DNA of 64,000 bases. Origin: Hippasteria phrygiana. Taxonomy: Eukaryota > Echinodermata > Asteroidea > Valvatida > Goniasteridae. The first letter of the stretch is position 1, and every line of letters starts with the position of its first letter. The translations under genes and the position numbers were made by a program. Shown in pieces: positions 10,444 through 21,938 of this stretch. The stretch is from the NCBI GenBank assembly GCA_037893225.1, contig JAZGUH010000400.1, forward strand, positions 682,001-746,000, in the 5' to 3' direction. The notes beneath the pieces are model-generated. The model searched no databases. It was given only the letters and a program-made list of their open reading frames with translations, and was not told the DNA's origin.

Positions 10444-11000
10444 CGCCTGAATAAATCAGACAGATTGCATGCATGATTTCTACTACAACATGCCGTTTAC
10501 CTTAGTCCCGCATAAAACCGCGACAAAATGTGGTCCAGTTCCGAATCAGTTTAAGCTTTAATTGTTGTTCCTGCGTGTCTTGCAAATTCCTCTAATCGTT
10601 TGACTGCATATTTCATTTGTCTCTTTGTGTTAGCAGCGTCAGCATCGCCTACGAGTTCCAATATTTCGTCGTCTGTTAGGAAAACAAACCACGGTTCGGA
10701 AACACCGTCCGCCATTTTGTGTGAATGACAGCCTAGACTGGTTCCCGGTCCCCATATGTATATATTATACATTGAAGTCCGAAGGACAACGGAGGGACCT
10801 GGAACCAGTCCAATGACAGCTGTGTTGTGGCGGCGGGGAAGTTCTATCAAACGCGTTACCGTTTGATAGAACCATGTGATAGAACTTTTTTGGCAGTGCG
10901 GGTTCGCTTTGTGCGATGGGACGAATAATTTAATGCACGTGATCGACGATCCACCAATCAGATGGCTGGGATTTATTCAGGTGTTGTATAAAAACAAATG
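10428..11000. mobile_element. TIR-bounded element carrying recombinase-like ORF
   Basis: About 30-base terminal inverted repeats: TTTGTTTTATACAACGCCTG at 10431-10450, and its near-perfect complement CAGGTGTTGTATAAAAACAAA at 10979-10998. The element encloses the minus-strand ORF 10551-10715. The left repeat also forms part of the hairpin 10265-10443, so the same terminus occurs three times. Confidence 0.5.
10551..10715 (-). CDS. Mini-ORF resembling N-terminal part of Crypton/KIAA1958-type recombinase
   Basis: 54 codons from ATG 10715 (MADGVSEPWFVFLTDDEI). The segment ANTKRQMKYAVKRLEEFAR resembles the N-terminal helix of tyrosine-recombinase-like proteins of the Crypton/KIAA1958 group, which commonly have NTK..TK.A...F..W. 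No catalytic Arg-His-Arg-Tyr residues are present, so it would be at most a captured first exon or a deleted remnant. The frame continues upstream without a stop to 10850. Identification by motif alone is weak. Confidence 0.3.
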   Translation of the reverse strand: MADGVSEPWFVFLTDDEILELVGDADAANTKRQMKYAVKRLEEFARHAGTTIKA

Positions 11001-11337
11001 GCACATGGTCTATAGCCATGGGATAGAAAAGATACATGTAGATTCACCACATGGCTGTGTAATGTGACTTCATCGGAAATTATACTACATGTACAAAAAG
11101 ACGGTTTGCGTCCGTTAATAGTATACCTAGTTAGAGGGCACATGGTGTCTTCAAAAATGTCTTTAAAAATTATAACGACCAGTAGCAATTTTTAAATTAG
11201 TCTGTGCGAGAGCTGTGACTGTTTAAATGCATCTCTCATGCATTGCATGTCTGTAAGCATCGTCAGAAAGAGTACTTGGCCGAGTTTAGAATGGTCATTT
11301 ACTTAGTGTATTCGTCTTGCTTAACTACACCTATCAA

Positions 11338-11768
11338 TAAACCTTTTCGACATTCTCAATGCATTATGGGATTGGATGACAAACAGTACGGCATTAGCAG
11401 AGCATGCACAGTAGCATGATTGGTCATATTGGTTGTCGTGGTTGTAAAAATCTTATTCCGATTGGCTAATAATATGACATTGTTAGCTGTTCTAATTCCA
11501 GAGCAGTTGCATTCATCAGTAAGTGGTACCCTGAGAGGGATTTCCCCGATTATTTCCCCGAACTTTTGTTGCCATTAAAAATTGATTTTTCTGGTCGTCA
11601 TATTCCTTATGCCCCATGCAAAGATATGTGAAAAGAGTATCTCTCAACTCCAGACAGATGTTTAGAATCAAATCAATGAACGTTTGGACTGGTTGACAGT
11701 GCCGTACGTTTGTGTATAAATTACATGTCGTCCATACCCACAATGCATTGAGAATGTCAAAAAGGTTA
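11338..11768. mobile_element. MITE with 30-base TIRs
   Basis: CCTTTTCGACATTCTCAATG at 11341-11360 is mirrored by CATTGAGAATGTCAAAAAGG at 11746-11765. About 430 bases in total, non-coding. Target duplication is unclear. Confidence 0.6.
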
Positions 11769-12110
11769 ATTGTCTTCCCCCTCCCCCCACGTCCCTTCTC
11801 CCCACATACTCCCCTCTCCCATATTTGTTCCCCCGGCACTGAGTGGAGGTTTTTGTCGCTTCGGAAAAAAAATGACAATTTCCACATTGGGGACAGTGAA
11901 CTCTGGGATGGGGGATGTGGCGTTGGGGAGAAACAATTGACAGGTGCGGTGTTGAGGTCCGAAACACAAGAAATTAGAATGAAAATGAACCTGCAACTGA
12001 CATACAATTTTCAAATTGCTGATTACATTCGTGCACAAACATGGAAGTGCCCGTCAAGTTTCCCGTTCTGCAACAAATGAGCACGACTGTAATTGAAGGC
12101 GAAGTAAACC
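11769..12110. other. Intergenic, no gene recognised
   Basis: A pyrimidine-rich stretch (11772-11835) gives overlapping spurious ORFs in three frames. No coding resemblance in any of them. Confidence 0.35.
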
Positions 12111-12111
12111 A

Positions 12112-12455
12112 AAAAAACATGTTTAGCGTCCCCGCCCGCTTCCTTTTTGAGGGGTCACCTGGATTTTTAACATTTTTACCAGTGGAAAATGAGGTGAAAA
12201 AACTCCCAAAAATGTCAACTGATCCATCGGAAAATAAAACACAAGCTTACTAAAACTATTAAAACCACTGTAAAACATGTTCAATTCTCTTGTACATGTC
12301 TTTTTCTCTTTTGTGTGTTTGAACAGTTGAAAAACCTAAAGTTGTCGACAGTTTAAAAAGAAAGAATGGCGGCCATCTTGAGAATATAAAGTAAAAAATA
12401 AAAAGGTCCTTGCTGCTTTTAAAAAAACCCAGATGCTAAACATGTTTTTTTGTTT
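12112..12455. mobile_element. MITE family E, copy E1
   Basis: The ends are AACATGTTTAGCGTCC and its inverse GATGCTAAACATGTT. The interior carries CGCCCGCTTCCTTTTT, TCGGAAAATAAA and GCGGCCATCTTGA, which recur at 38478-38860. A reversed fragment is at 35640-35770. Confidence 0.6.
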
Positions 12456-12565
12456 TACTTGGCCTTATAATATAATGTAATGACAATTCCACAGCTACTC
12501 AATATATACATAGCTACACATGTATGGTAGATTTCAGTTGGGGAATGATTATTACTTGTACATGG

Positions 12566-12789
12566 TTAACCCCTTGCCTTGCGTACAGATGACGCCATAG
12601 GGCGCGAAAAAACAGTGTCACCAGGCCGGAAGACGCCACTGGCCGCCGTTTGTGCAGTTTGAATCCATTGTTGGATTATCGTACATGTCATGCTTGACTG
12701 CACAAACACATTGTAGCGGTTCGATTTGGCTGCCAGAACCGCTGCAACACCCGGACGTCTCCCGTAAAATACCGTGCCCAAGGGGTTAA
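12566..12789. mobile_element. MITE family A, copy A2
   Basis: TTAA at both ends (12566-12569 and 12786-12789). Starts CCCCTTGCCTTGCGTACAG and ends GTGCCCAAGGGG. The interior shares GTTTGTGCAGTTTGAATCC and CTTGACTGCACAAACACATT with the other copies. This 224-base copy can serve as a full-length reference. Confidence 0.8.
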
Positions 12790-13137
12790 GGTAGTTTCGT
12801 CACTTTATGGATGCGATTGAATCCTACACCCTGTCGGAGTGAAATGTGGCTGCAAAGGTGCAACTAAGCAAGAGTGCTGGCTGCTCTCGGTACATTTTCA
12901 GACCGCCAAAATGTTGAAAGGTTTTATTTTTTCAAGAACTTCTGTTCAGATTACATTTAAGATATAACTTACTTACTCTTTAGTAGCATTGTTTTCACAA
13001 ATAATTATTAGTTAGTGATGCATGTATTGAAATCTCAAGTAGTCGGCGACACAAGGATGTTTTTTTTTCGAGAACTTACCCAGAAAAATGGCTTCGTTTA
13101 ATACTTGTTACAATGTTCTAAACATGACTCCGACTGA

Positions 13138-13498
13138 TACAGTAGAATGCCACTATAATTGACCTATCGCGGTCCAATCGTGTCAACGCAGCTTGTGAAT
13201 TATCGTCCAATCACATCCATTATAATTCCACGTGGAACGCGCAAAATCTGAGACAAACAAAAATTACCACACAAAATTCCCATCGGGTTGTCTGAGGGGC
13301 GTGGTTAACTCGTAAACGGCGATAGGTCAATTAACCTCATGGAACCATCAAAAGGTCTCACTGTATTGGTCGTTCGTTATAGTGAATAATGGTATGTGTT
13401 GAGTACATCTATCTACGTGTATTAACCAAAGAGGATGTTCGTTAAAGCCAAATGTTCGGTATAGTGGTGTTCATTATAGCGAAGTTACACTCTACATG
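13138..13498. mobile_element. pogo/Tigger-like MITE, interrupted by family F
   Basis: The left end CAGTAGAATGCCACTATAA follows TA. The right end carries ATAGTGGTGTTCATTATAGC and closes with CACTCTAC. Both look like diverged inverted repeats of the CAGT..AAC..TATA type typical of pogo/Tigger elements. Element F1 sits inside. A similar single end (CAGTCGACTCGCATTATAAC) occurs at 61109. Confidence 0.45.
13157..13332 (+). mobile_element. MITE family F, copy F1
   Basis: 176 bases with perfect termini AATTGACCTATCGC and GCGATAGGTCAATT. Copy F2 at 59177-59352 is the same length in the opposite orientation and differs at scattered bases only. Non-coding. Confidence 0.8.
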
Positions 13499-14424
13499 GT
13501 CATTATTTGAGACGGGCCCAAAAGTTATTGCAACATGAAAACTAGGGGCCACGCGACTTTTTCATGCGATATTGTATGTTTTTCTACAGACAGATCAATT
13601 GCATGTCTGACCTTACAACTTGTCGCGTAAATGGAAAAGCACTCATCCATTTGTGCGAGTTTAGAAAATTGTCGTTCGACTACATGTATTTTGGGTATGT
13701 GTTAAAACTGGCCTTTTATACAGCCACAAACGGAGCCATTTTCTTTCGTAAAAAGCCAAATTCAGGATTTCCAAGTAATTTCCTTATTTTTGAAGTTCTG
13801 TTGTAAACAAATATTCTGTACATGCTCACACATTTTTTTTGTTCTTTTATAACTGCCTGCCATTTTGACAGATTGTGTAATTGGCCTGTTCTTTGACACG
13901 GATTACATGTGGCATGGTAAGAATCTTGAATTAAAGAAGAGTCTCTTCCACTTGTTAGCTATGTTCAATTTCCTGTACATACATGTCTAAAAAGTCAACA
14001 TAAATATTATTCTGTAGTTTTGTTAACGTTTTAGTATTTTGTTTCCATTTATATACTGTAGCAAAATCTCTGTTATATTTGAAGGTAACCCGCAAGTTTT
14101 ATTTGTTCAATGCATGGTGGGGCATGAGCGAGAGGATCAGATATGCCTTAAATTAAATGACACAGGGATAACACTGAACGTAATTGATAGGATTGCCCTT
14201 GTTCCGCAAACTCAGCGATGAATCTTTTATACTATTTTAACAACAAATTTGTGAAATATGAATGGTTGTGTGCACGTTGATTCTCAAGATATTAAAGTAA
14301 TCACTGAGCAAACTCAAAAGGAAATTAAAGATTGTGTAGAGTTGCCGGGCTGATTGGCAGTGAATCACGCTGTTTGATTGGTCTCGGACTAAGCCCATTT
14401 TGCTAAATAAACAGGCCCTGTCAA
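13499..14424. other. Intergenic, no supported gene
   Basis: AT-rich DNA. The segment 14085-14221 has an open frame ending in VIDRIALVPQTQR, but no family was recognised and splice signals are weak. Confidence 0.3.
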
Positions 14425-14650
14425 CGGGAGACGTTTTGAGACGAAGGTGGCAGCAGACATACCGGTCCTTTTTACGTTGTTCTCATCAGTCGTGTGCATG
14501 CTCAGAACTACGCCCGCACGCTCAGAACTACACGCATGCTAAGAACTACGCGCGCATGCTAAGAACTATGCGTGCATGCTCAGAACTACGCATGCATGCT
14601 CAGAACTAGCAAAAAGGACGGGTATGTCTGCGTCTCAAATGTCTCCTGTT
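14425..14650. mobile_element. MITE family G with internal minisatellite
   Basis: Inverted ends: CAACGGGAGACGTTTTGAGACG then GCAGACATACCGGTCC at the left; GGACGGGTATGTCTGCG then CAAATGTCTCCTGTTG at the right. The centre (about 14490-14610) consists of five or six 20-22-base units containing GCATGCTCAGAACTAC. A partial copy is at 54202-54300. Confidence 0.65.
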
Positions 14651-15480
14651 GCGTACCTTGACTGAACCGATGCTCCCTTTATGATCAAGTTGATTTAAAA
14701 AAGAAGAAAAGAAGTAATTCAAATAGATGTAGGTGTAAGCCCGGCTCAGACGACCCCATGCAAGAGTTGACTCTATTCAACTCCAACATCGTAATCAGAA
14801 TTTGCTATACATGTCATTTTCTGCATTTTCAATCCATTGTTTGATTATTGCGCACAAGCCTATCGTGTCCGTTTCGCTTGGCTGCACAGGCCGCCCCACT
14901 ATAATAACCGTACTCATTCTCAAAAAAAGACTGAATGCAGTATTTTACAGACCAGAGCGTTCGTCTGAATCAAATCAGTGGAATCAACGGCTGTTTGTGT
15001 CGCCTACACGTGTGGGCCCACTGTGTATAGGGGCCGAGGCCAAATGGAATCATGATTCTTGCTCGGGAGTCGGCGTCAACTCCAAGAATATTGGAGTTGC
15101 TTAAGCCTAGTGTATACAATTGAAATTAAGATAAGCAAAAGAGGCATAAGTAATGTTATTAAACTAAACAACTTTACCATAAAAGAAATCCCCAATTTGT
15201 AATGACAAAAAAACACCACCACATTTAAAATGTTTATTTACAAAAATATGTACAAATAAAGCGGAATCTTCTCAGATTGGAGTTGTTGTTCAGAACAACA
15301 GTATTATGCAGCAGATGTCTTATGTACTGGACTCGTATTCTAGCCCATGATATTGCCCTAAGAACTATGGATTTGAAGTAGTTTCGGATGTGTGCTAATA
15401 AATGCAGACATTCTGAAACGGAAGCTGTGCAGGCCGATTTTGCACAAACCGTATAATGCTACTTACATGTAAATGTAGTA
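14651..15480. other. Intergenic; degenerate family A fragment
   Basis: Bases 14800-14905 contain TTCAATCCATTGTTTGATTAT and TTCGCTTGGCTGCACAGGCC, a diverged piece of MITE family A without ends. GAGTTGACTCTATTCAACTCC (about 14764-14785) and GTCAACTCCAAGAATATTGGAG (about 15074-15096) form a weak inverted pair. No gene seen. Confidence 0.35.
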
Positions 15481-15489
15481 TACAACACT

Positions 15490-15870
15490 TACTTTTGCTG
15501 TAATTTTCACAAATGAATGGATTTGGGGGTTAGTACTATTTCATACTGTAACACTGACCTGTTTAAAGTTTTTTTGTGCATAGATGTTGGAAAGACAGAA
15601 AAAAATGCCGTTCTTGTAGTCTGGTTCCCTGACCCTACTTCAGACAAAATGGAGAAATTTATAGACATCAGGGAATTATTATAGGTCGGGGAGCTAGACT
15701 TTCCAATGATAGTCGGCCGACCATCACTGGAAATTTGTGCAAAAATTCCAGTTTTCTTGAAAATGACAGCACACCACAGGTGCTATGATTTCACAGGATG
15801 CTTGAGACTGCTATTAAGGCATTTCATAATTCAGTTAGTAGCATTGTTTTTTTTATGTTTTCAAATGTTG
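15490..15870. mobile_element. MITE family H, diverged copy H1
   Basis: Shares GGATTTGGGGGTTAGTA, CACTGACCTGTT.AAAGTTTT, GACAGCACACC..AGGTGC and TTTCACAGGATG.TTGAGACT with H2 and H3. Its two internal hairpins (15617-15700 and about 15706-15727) sit where H2 and H3 have hairpins of different sequence. Confidence 0.6.
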
Positions 15871-16946
15871 TATATTACCTTTAAAAGAGTGGTTCCCATC
15901 CATACATTTGTGTCTCGTTCTGAAAGATTTAAACATGCTTGTTGCACTGAAAATACCTTATCCTGTGATAGTCCGAGATGGCCCTGACTGTGGTCTTTGG
16001 GACCGGGCAGGTTCAAACACTGAAGTTATGTTTTATGTATAAATACTGTATGTAAACCTTTAAAATGGGAATAATATTGCCACTTTTAAGATAAAATGGT
16101 TTCAGTTTGTGTATTGTGCGTTGACATATTCATCCAGTCCACCCCAGACTAATAGGATTGTATTACATGTACACTTCCTCGCTTGCTTGCTTGCTTTTGG
16201 CAAGTCACACATGACGATTGGCTACCATTCTCTCGTACCTTACAATCTTCTGCTTCCAAGTTGATTTTTTTGTCCTGAGCAGGACGCTGTGTTTTAAGGT
16301 GACTGCAAAAGCTCCTCTCTCTACAGGCATGCAACTTTTCCTCAGATCAGCTGATTTCCTCATTTTTCACTTCACACTTATTCCATTGAAAACTGAAAAA
16401 CACCCTACAAAGTCTTGTAAAAATTGGAATTTCTTCATGTTTGGTTAATTCCAAGTTGCATGCCTGCCTCTAATAGAGGACTTACAAACTCTTTAGGTCA
16501 TTACAGTTTGCCTTTCGTTGTATGCAGTTTTTGCTCCTTGCTTTCCGTAAAACAAAACAAAAAACAATCAGCAGTTATAACCTCACCAGCCTTTGTCGTT
16601 GACAAATCCTAAAAAGTTTAAAGGGTTTGGTGCATCCACCAATCATGCTTAATGATTCACACCATAGACACTGGAACTTAGAATGAATTTTTTTTGTCTT
16701 GACCCAATCGGTTATTGGGTTGGGGTGGTGGGATGTGCGCACTCTTGCAGTGGTATATAGTCGAATATTATGAGTTGCGAGGACACTTAGAAAAATGTAC
16801 AGTGCCCGTATATTCACATTACTCTGGGAGCCCACATAAGTACACACACAGCTAGCTACAGGGAAGAGGTAGATTATGCACCACCCACATCGATGTGTTG
16901 AGGAGGGGGAGGGGATTGAGTCAAACTTGACTTATTGTCATGAAAC
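15871..16946. other. Intergenic, no gene recognised
   Basis: Contains simple GCTTGCTT repeats near 16180 and an inverted pair CAAGTTG.ATGCCTGCC (16452) with GGCATGCAACTT (16326). The short ORFs look random. Confidence 0.3.
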
Positions 16947-17200
16947 ATCACAAATCCTCCAGTCCCAATTCCAATCACAAGCTATTCAAATGACTTTGAC
17001 AAAGGCATTCCTTTGTCATTGTTCATCCAGTTACTTGTGACTGGCTTTATGAAAGGACTTGCAAAAGGACTTGCAGAGACTCAACTACAGCCCTGTGTTA
17101 CAGGCAACTGCATAAACATGACAAAGGAATGCTTTTGTTAGTCATTTGAATAGCTTAAGACTGAAGGTCTTTTGATGGTCTGGACTACATCCCAGCTTTA
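16947..17200. mobile_element. MITE family C, fragments C2 and C3
   Basis: 16947-17095 is a left-truncated plus-orientation copy ending GGACTTGCAGAGACTCAACTAC. 17112-17200 is a partial copy in reverse orientation (CATGACAAAGGAATGC then GACTACATC). Confidence 0.55.
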
Positions 17201-18194
17201 GTGGAACCCTATTTAATTTGGAGGTCAAAGGTCAAGATGAATAAGTGCAGCATTGCTCACTCAATCCCAGTGCTGTAAAGCCCGGTTCATACCTCGCGTG
17301 AATTTGGGGGCGAAGCAGATTCATCTGGGAAATGGTCGTCAGAATGTAACAACTAATGCTGATATCACAAAATCCTCTCAGCTTTCCCATTCACGTGAAC
17401 AAATTAAACCTGGCTTCAGCGTGAAGCTGAAGAATAATTTCTGCCTTTTATCCCTCCTGCCACACTTGGATTTAATGGCTGATGGAGTACCGAGTGATGA
17501 CGTCAATGCAATGTTTGGAGCCAGAATACTTTGGATATTTTGTGTCAATGTGTTTGCATGACTGGCTGTTAAACCATAGAGCCTTGAACCTTGCTCTATG
17601 GTTAAACAAAGGAACAGTCAACATCTCCATTTGTTTAGAACCAGTTGTCGTGCCAACTGATGTCAGACTTCAGTACTCTATGACCACGGAGGAAGGAAAA
17701 ACATTTGCAGAGCTGACGAGACAGTTGCAGGCAGTGTCTATACTTTGTGTGATTAAACATAAGCATGAAAATAATATATCCATTTTAGCTCAATCTATCA
17801 TCCAAGTAACGAGAAACAGTGATTTTGTGCACGTTCGTTATGGGCTCATTTTGATTGTTGAAATGGTAATAATAAGCTATGGCATTTTTTGATACAATCT
17901 TCTTGAAGACGACAGCATTTCAGACGGAAATATTTTTCAGGAGGATTAGTACTGGTATCATCTTTCTAAACAGTGAGCTTTCAGATTGAAACGAATTATT
18001 TCAAACTAAGCCTTTAAAGCTGCCTTGTCCCTGTCTCGGAGTGAAAATTTCAATTCCCATCTCCCCATATTAGGACAATTTATATAAGACGCCTGTATTC
18101 TTTAGAAAAAAACAGCACTTACAACACGTACTACATTTTGTATGGTACTTTATTCAGTCATGCGATTTATTATGTGCTATGCGTTAAGATTACA
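17201..18194. other. Intergenic with small hairpin
   Basis: AACCATAGAGC and GCTCTATGGTT pair at 17572-17602. Bases 17905-17990 (TTTCAGACGG, CAGGAGGATT, ATCATCTTTCTAAACAGT) recur at 47306-47385. The ORF across 17482-17892 has no recognisable domain and spans the hairpin, so it is not called as a gene. Confidence 0.35.
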
Positions 18195-18429
18195 TTAATA
18201 GATAAGAATTCAAAGTACGAGTGTACCACTCGTATTTCTAAATTTAAAGCTAATTACAATCGGTTACTTACCACGGGCCAATTTTTGTGTGTGAAGTCTT
18301 ATTGAAAAGCTGATTACTTATTTTATGCCAACAAATTACCATAGAAACTCGATAGGTACTCGATTTCATAATCTGGAACTCGTTGCCGACATTAGCGGTC
18401 ACGAACTCGGTTCGAATGCACAGCCCTAC
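18195..18429. mobile_element. hAT-like MITE family K, partial copy
   Basis: The right end GGTTCGAATGCACAGCCCTAC and the preceding ACTCGATTTCATAATCTGGA match the copy at 46696-47134. The left end is not resolved. Confidence 0.5.
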
Positions 18430-19900
18430 TGTATATAGCCTCTCATTGGTAGCTTGTCGATAAGCTTAAAAAAACAAAAACCATTCAGAAAACTTTTGAG
18501 TTGTGTTAAAATATTTAATACTGTACAAATGACATGGATTTTACTTAAAAGGTATCAGAATAAAACATGCTAAACATTTGGGAATACATAGTCACATTTA
18601 TATGACTCGTGAGTTTTTCTGAATGAAGATGCTAAAAAATACACTTTAGTCTACAAGAACTGTCGATATTTATTTTAGAAAGGTAAAAAGGCTTTATTGC
18701 TCATTTGGTGCACAAATGTCAATAACTAGTTGTATAAGAAACATAATGACCACTTTTGTTAAAAGAACTTATCTAGTCTTTTAGTTCAGTAACTTGGAAT
18801 ATGTTGGGTTATGTCGTTGAATGGTTGTTTTTTATACAACTGTAAACAACTGTAAAATCATTTATGCTGTGAAAAAACTATTTTGCACATCGTTTGCGTC
18901 ACATTAGCATTTGTGGCACCAGCAAGCGAAATCAGACACAAGTTGGAAATTTTGAAAATTGAGATTTCCATTCCATAATAAAATATATAATGGTAAGCTT
19001 TGTAATGGTGAAAAAAATGACGATATTTCAGTTTTCGAAATTCAGCATTGAGAATGGAAAAAAATACGTCATTTACACGATTTTTTTCGGAAGTACGCCA
19101 GACTAAAACGTCAAATTGTACACATTTAATGGTCTCAACACAAAAGCAAACCAGGTATTTTTAATTAAATATGCTTCAAACTACAGTATTTTGACAAAAA
19201 CAGAAATCATGAGTTTTTGACGATTTTCATTCAAATTGCAATTACAACAAATTGCAATTACACAATGTACTAAAAAATGGGTCATGCAACTTGCGTCTGA
19301 TTTCCTTCACGCGGACGCCACATTTTGGAAATCAAATAAGTACCAAAGACCAGTGGATGCATGGAACACACACATAATGAGAAGGCAAGGTGCTTAAGAT
19401 ATCATCGTTGAGAGAGGCATTGCAAGCGAGGTGTAAAATTTTTTTTATTTGTTTATTTGCCATTTGTGCTGATACTGCTCAGGTTAAAATCTGACAAACT
19501 TTGAGAGTTGAATTTACCTTGTCTTACTTTTTTTCATTTTTTTTTTTTTTTTAAATGAAAGTCGCCCAATACAAGGCTGGAAGTCAAACCGAACGTTAAA
19601 TGAAATCTTGTCTTGAGTTTAACAGTAGTGTGCAAAATTATTTGACAACACTTGGCATATTTTAGGTACTTTAGTTGTTAGTGTGATGAAATGGCAATCA
19701 ATATAACAATGTACATTCAAATGAAACCCTCTGGAATGAACTTCAGAAGACTTGGGACTGTATAAACTCTCAGGAAATATATAGACACTATGCCCGAAAG
19801 ATGTGCCGCAGTGATTGCTGCCAAGGGTGGACACACCAAATATTAAGTAAAGTTTGATAAAAAAGATGGTAGGACTGGCCATGGCAGATACTATTATACA
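18430..19900. other. Intergenic, no gene recognised
   Basis: AT-rich with poly-T runs (19530-19552). 19557-19600 contains CAATACAAGGCTGGAAGTC, a relic of repeat family U. No splice-bounded coding sequence noticed. Confidence 0.3.
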
Positions 19901-19901
19901 T

Positions 19902-20443
19902 AGGCGGATCCAGGATTTTTGCAAAGGGGGGGTCCAACTTTAAAAGTGGGGGGGGGGGGGACATACTGTGCTCCAAACTAATGCGAGCGCGAAGCGCGAA
20001 GCCCTTGCAGTGTGGGGTTCGGGGCCCGCTTAAGGGCCCCGAAAAAATTTGGATTCTAGATGCTCTGCGGTGCGATCTGAGGCAATTTCTGACCACTTTA
20101 ACCAATTTTTTTGGGAACAAAAGATCATCATTATTAAACATCATTTTCGAGTTTGAAGTAATTGAATCAACTATTCTGAGCTAAAGAATCAAATAATTTA
20201 TAGGCTAAAATTATTATTCGGGGACGACAAAAAGCGGGGGTGGGAGGGGAACAAACGATATGATATCCCCCCACTTTAATAAGTATGCGTTCGGTGCTTG
20301 GGGGGGGGGTGTTAGTTGTATGTTTTTCCAAAATGATTCCCGAGTTTAGGTCAGGTCCCCCCCCCCCCAAAAAAAAAAAAATCAATAATTTAAAAAGAAA
20401 AAGAAAAAAAAAAGGGTCCAGACCCCCACCCCTGGATCCGCCT
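19902..20443. mobile_element. MITE with AGGCGGATCCAGG termini
   Basis: Begins AGGCGGATCCAGG and ends CCTGGATCCGCCT, a perfect 13-base inverted repeat. The interior has the hairpin GGGGCCCGCTTAAGGGCCCC (20021-20040) and GATGCTCTGCGGTGCGATCTG. Related interior pieces, in opposite orientation, are at 21150-21265 and 49607-49725. Confidence 0.7.
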
Positions 20444-21149
20444 GTGCTATATAATGTGAGCTTACATGTATGCTCATAACAATTACCTTAATTTCTATTT
20501 AATACCTAGGTGAAAAATGTAAACCAGTCATTGTAAGGCATTACATATCAATTTCTTCAGATATGTCAAATATTTGAATAATTTTGAGCAACACTGTAGG
20601 AGTATAATAACAACAGTTAAATAGGCTGTGCTCTTTAAAAATAACAACAAGCGACAAAATATATTGGGCTGTACAAAATATGTACACCGACGCCTCTGCA
20701 AACCTGCTTGATTGGAGTGTCCGCATCTAGCGCACTCTTGATTTCTGCTGGTGATTCATACCAGACTATGCAGCTCATGTCGTGCTGTTCTTGGTCATGG
20801 ATGATGAGGGCGATGCCCTGACGATAACATGCCACTGTTTTCCTGCATCATAAAAACATGCAAATACATATTGCATACTTTGCATAATCTCTTTTCTGCA
20901 AATTGATAATCTTTAAATCTTTTTCCCGTTTTCCTGTTCTTATTGTCAGGTTGTCCCCAGTGTTCTAGCCAGGCATTATAAATAGCGCTGGCACCCACTA
21001 CGCTTTCGGGAACTAGCACTACACTTGAATCCTGCCCGGCCCTACGCTACTCCACCACGCTATAAATTTAAGAGCAAGAGTATATTCTAAACATTTTCAA
21101 ATGAACTAAATGTTGCCTGTGTAATCTTAAAAACTTTTGCTCAAAACAG

Positions 21150-21265
21150 TCAAGGGAAAGTGGCCAGGAATTGCCTCAGATTGCACCACATAGCATCTAG
21201 AATCCAACATTTTTCGGGCCCCTTGAGCGGACCCCGGACCCCATGCCATAAGGGCTTCATATGCT
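21150..21265. repeat. Fragment related to 19902-20443 element
   Basis: GTGGCCAGGAATTGCCTCAG, GCATCTAGAATCCAA and the GGGCCCCTTGAGCGG block match the interior of the 19902 element in reverse orientation. Termini are missing. Confidence 0.5.
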
Positions 21266-21544
21266 CGCATTGTCCATCCTTGAGAAAAATGCCCCTACGC
21301 TTGAAGTCAACTCCAAGAAAGCAGGAATCTGTTAGTTCAAGGAGTTAACTCCATAAATTTATTTTTTAAAATGCCATCAAGATTCTGATATTGGTGTCGA
21401 ATTGAGTGGACTTCTCCAGGAAATCGCCCCAGCCGATGTTCAACTAAATAAGAACGTGGTCTTGATTTTTTAAAGGCCTTGTTTTGTCTGCTGAAAACAA
21501 GCCACATGTAATGGAGATAAAAATAATAATGTAGATTTGTAAAG

Positions 21545-21850
21545 CACACTTATCCACCAAGCACTATATTATTACCCCTGCTCATCAGGCCTATTAATTC
21601 CTGAAACCTCAGCTCCATGGGGAGTATACAGCCCCGGCTTCAAGTTAGGCGCACATGGGCTAATCAAACACATAACAACCACTGCCCTAACAAGTACCCC
21701 CATTTACTCCTGGGCGGAGAGAAGCAACTCGTGACAAAGTGTCTTGCTCAAGGACACAAGCACCATGACGCCCCCTGCTGAATTTGAACCCACAATCTGT
21801 AGTATCACCAAGATATTGAGTCCGGTACACTAGACCACGTGGACCCACTG
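21545..21850 (-). mobile_element. tRNA-derived SINE, minus strand
   Basis: Read on the minus strand: a tRNA-like head with GGTCTAGTGTACCGGACTC and box-B-like GGGTTCAAATTC, then the core TGTCCTTGAGCAAGACACTTT, then a tail ending in short microsatellite. The same family occurs on the plus strand at 53831-54190. The core is conserved among many animal SINEs. Confidence 0.7.
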
Positions 21851-21930
21851 CTATATAGTGTCTGTGTTCTGAAGTCAATAACTGACCAAAAATATTAGTG
21901 ATTTTGAGGTTTTTTTGTAAACGGAGAAAG

Positions 21931-21936
21931 TTTATT
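21931..21936 (-). terminator. Polyadenylation signal of ARHGAP19
   Basis: AATAAA on the minus strand begins two bases after the stop codon (21941-21939). It is the only obvious hexamer close to the end of the last exon. Confidence 0.35.
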
Positions 21937-21938
21937 GG

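Noticed and set aside
14039..14221. Possible terminal coding exon
   Set aside because: The open frame ends in protein-like sequence, but no family, partner exon or clear acceptor was found.
17482..17892. 136-codon ORF as a gene
   Set aside because: Spans a MITE-like hairpin at 17572-17602, has no recognisable domain and no convincing splice or polyadenylation context.
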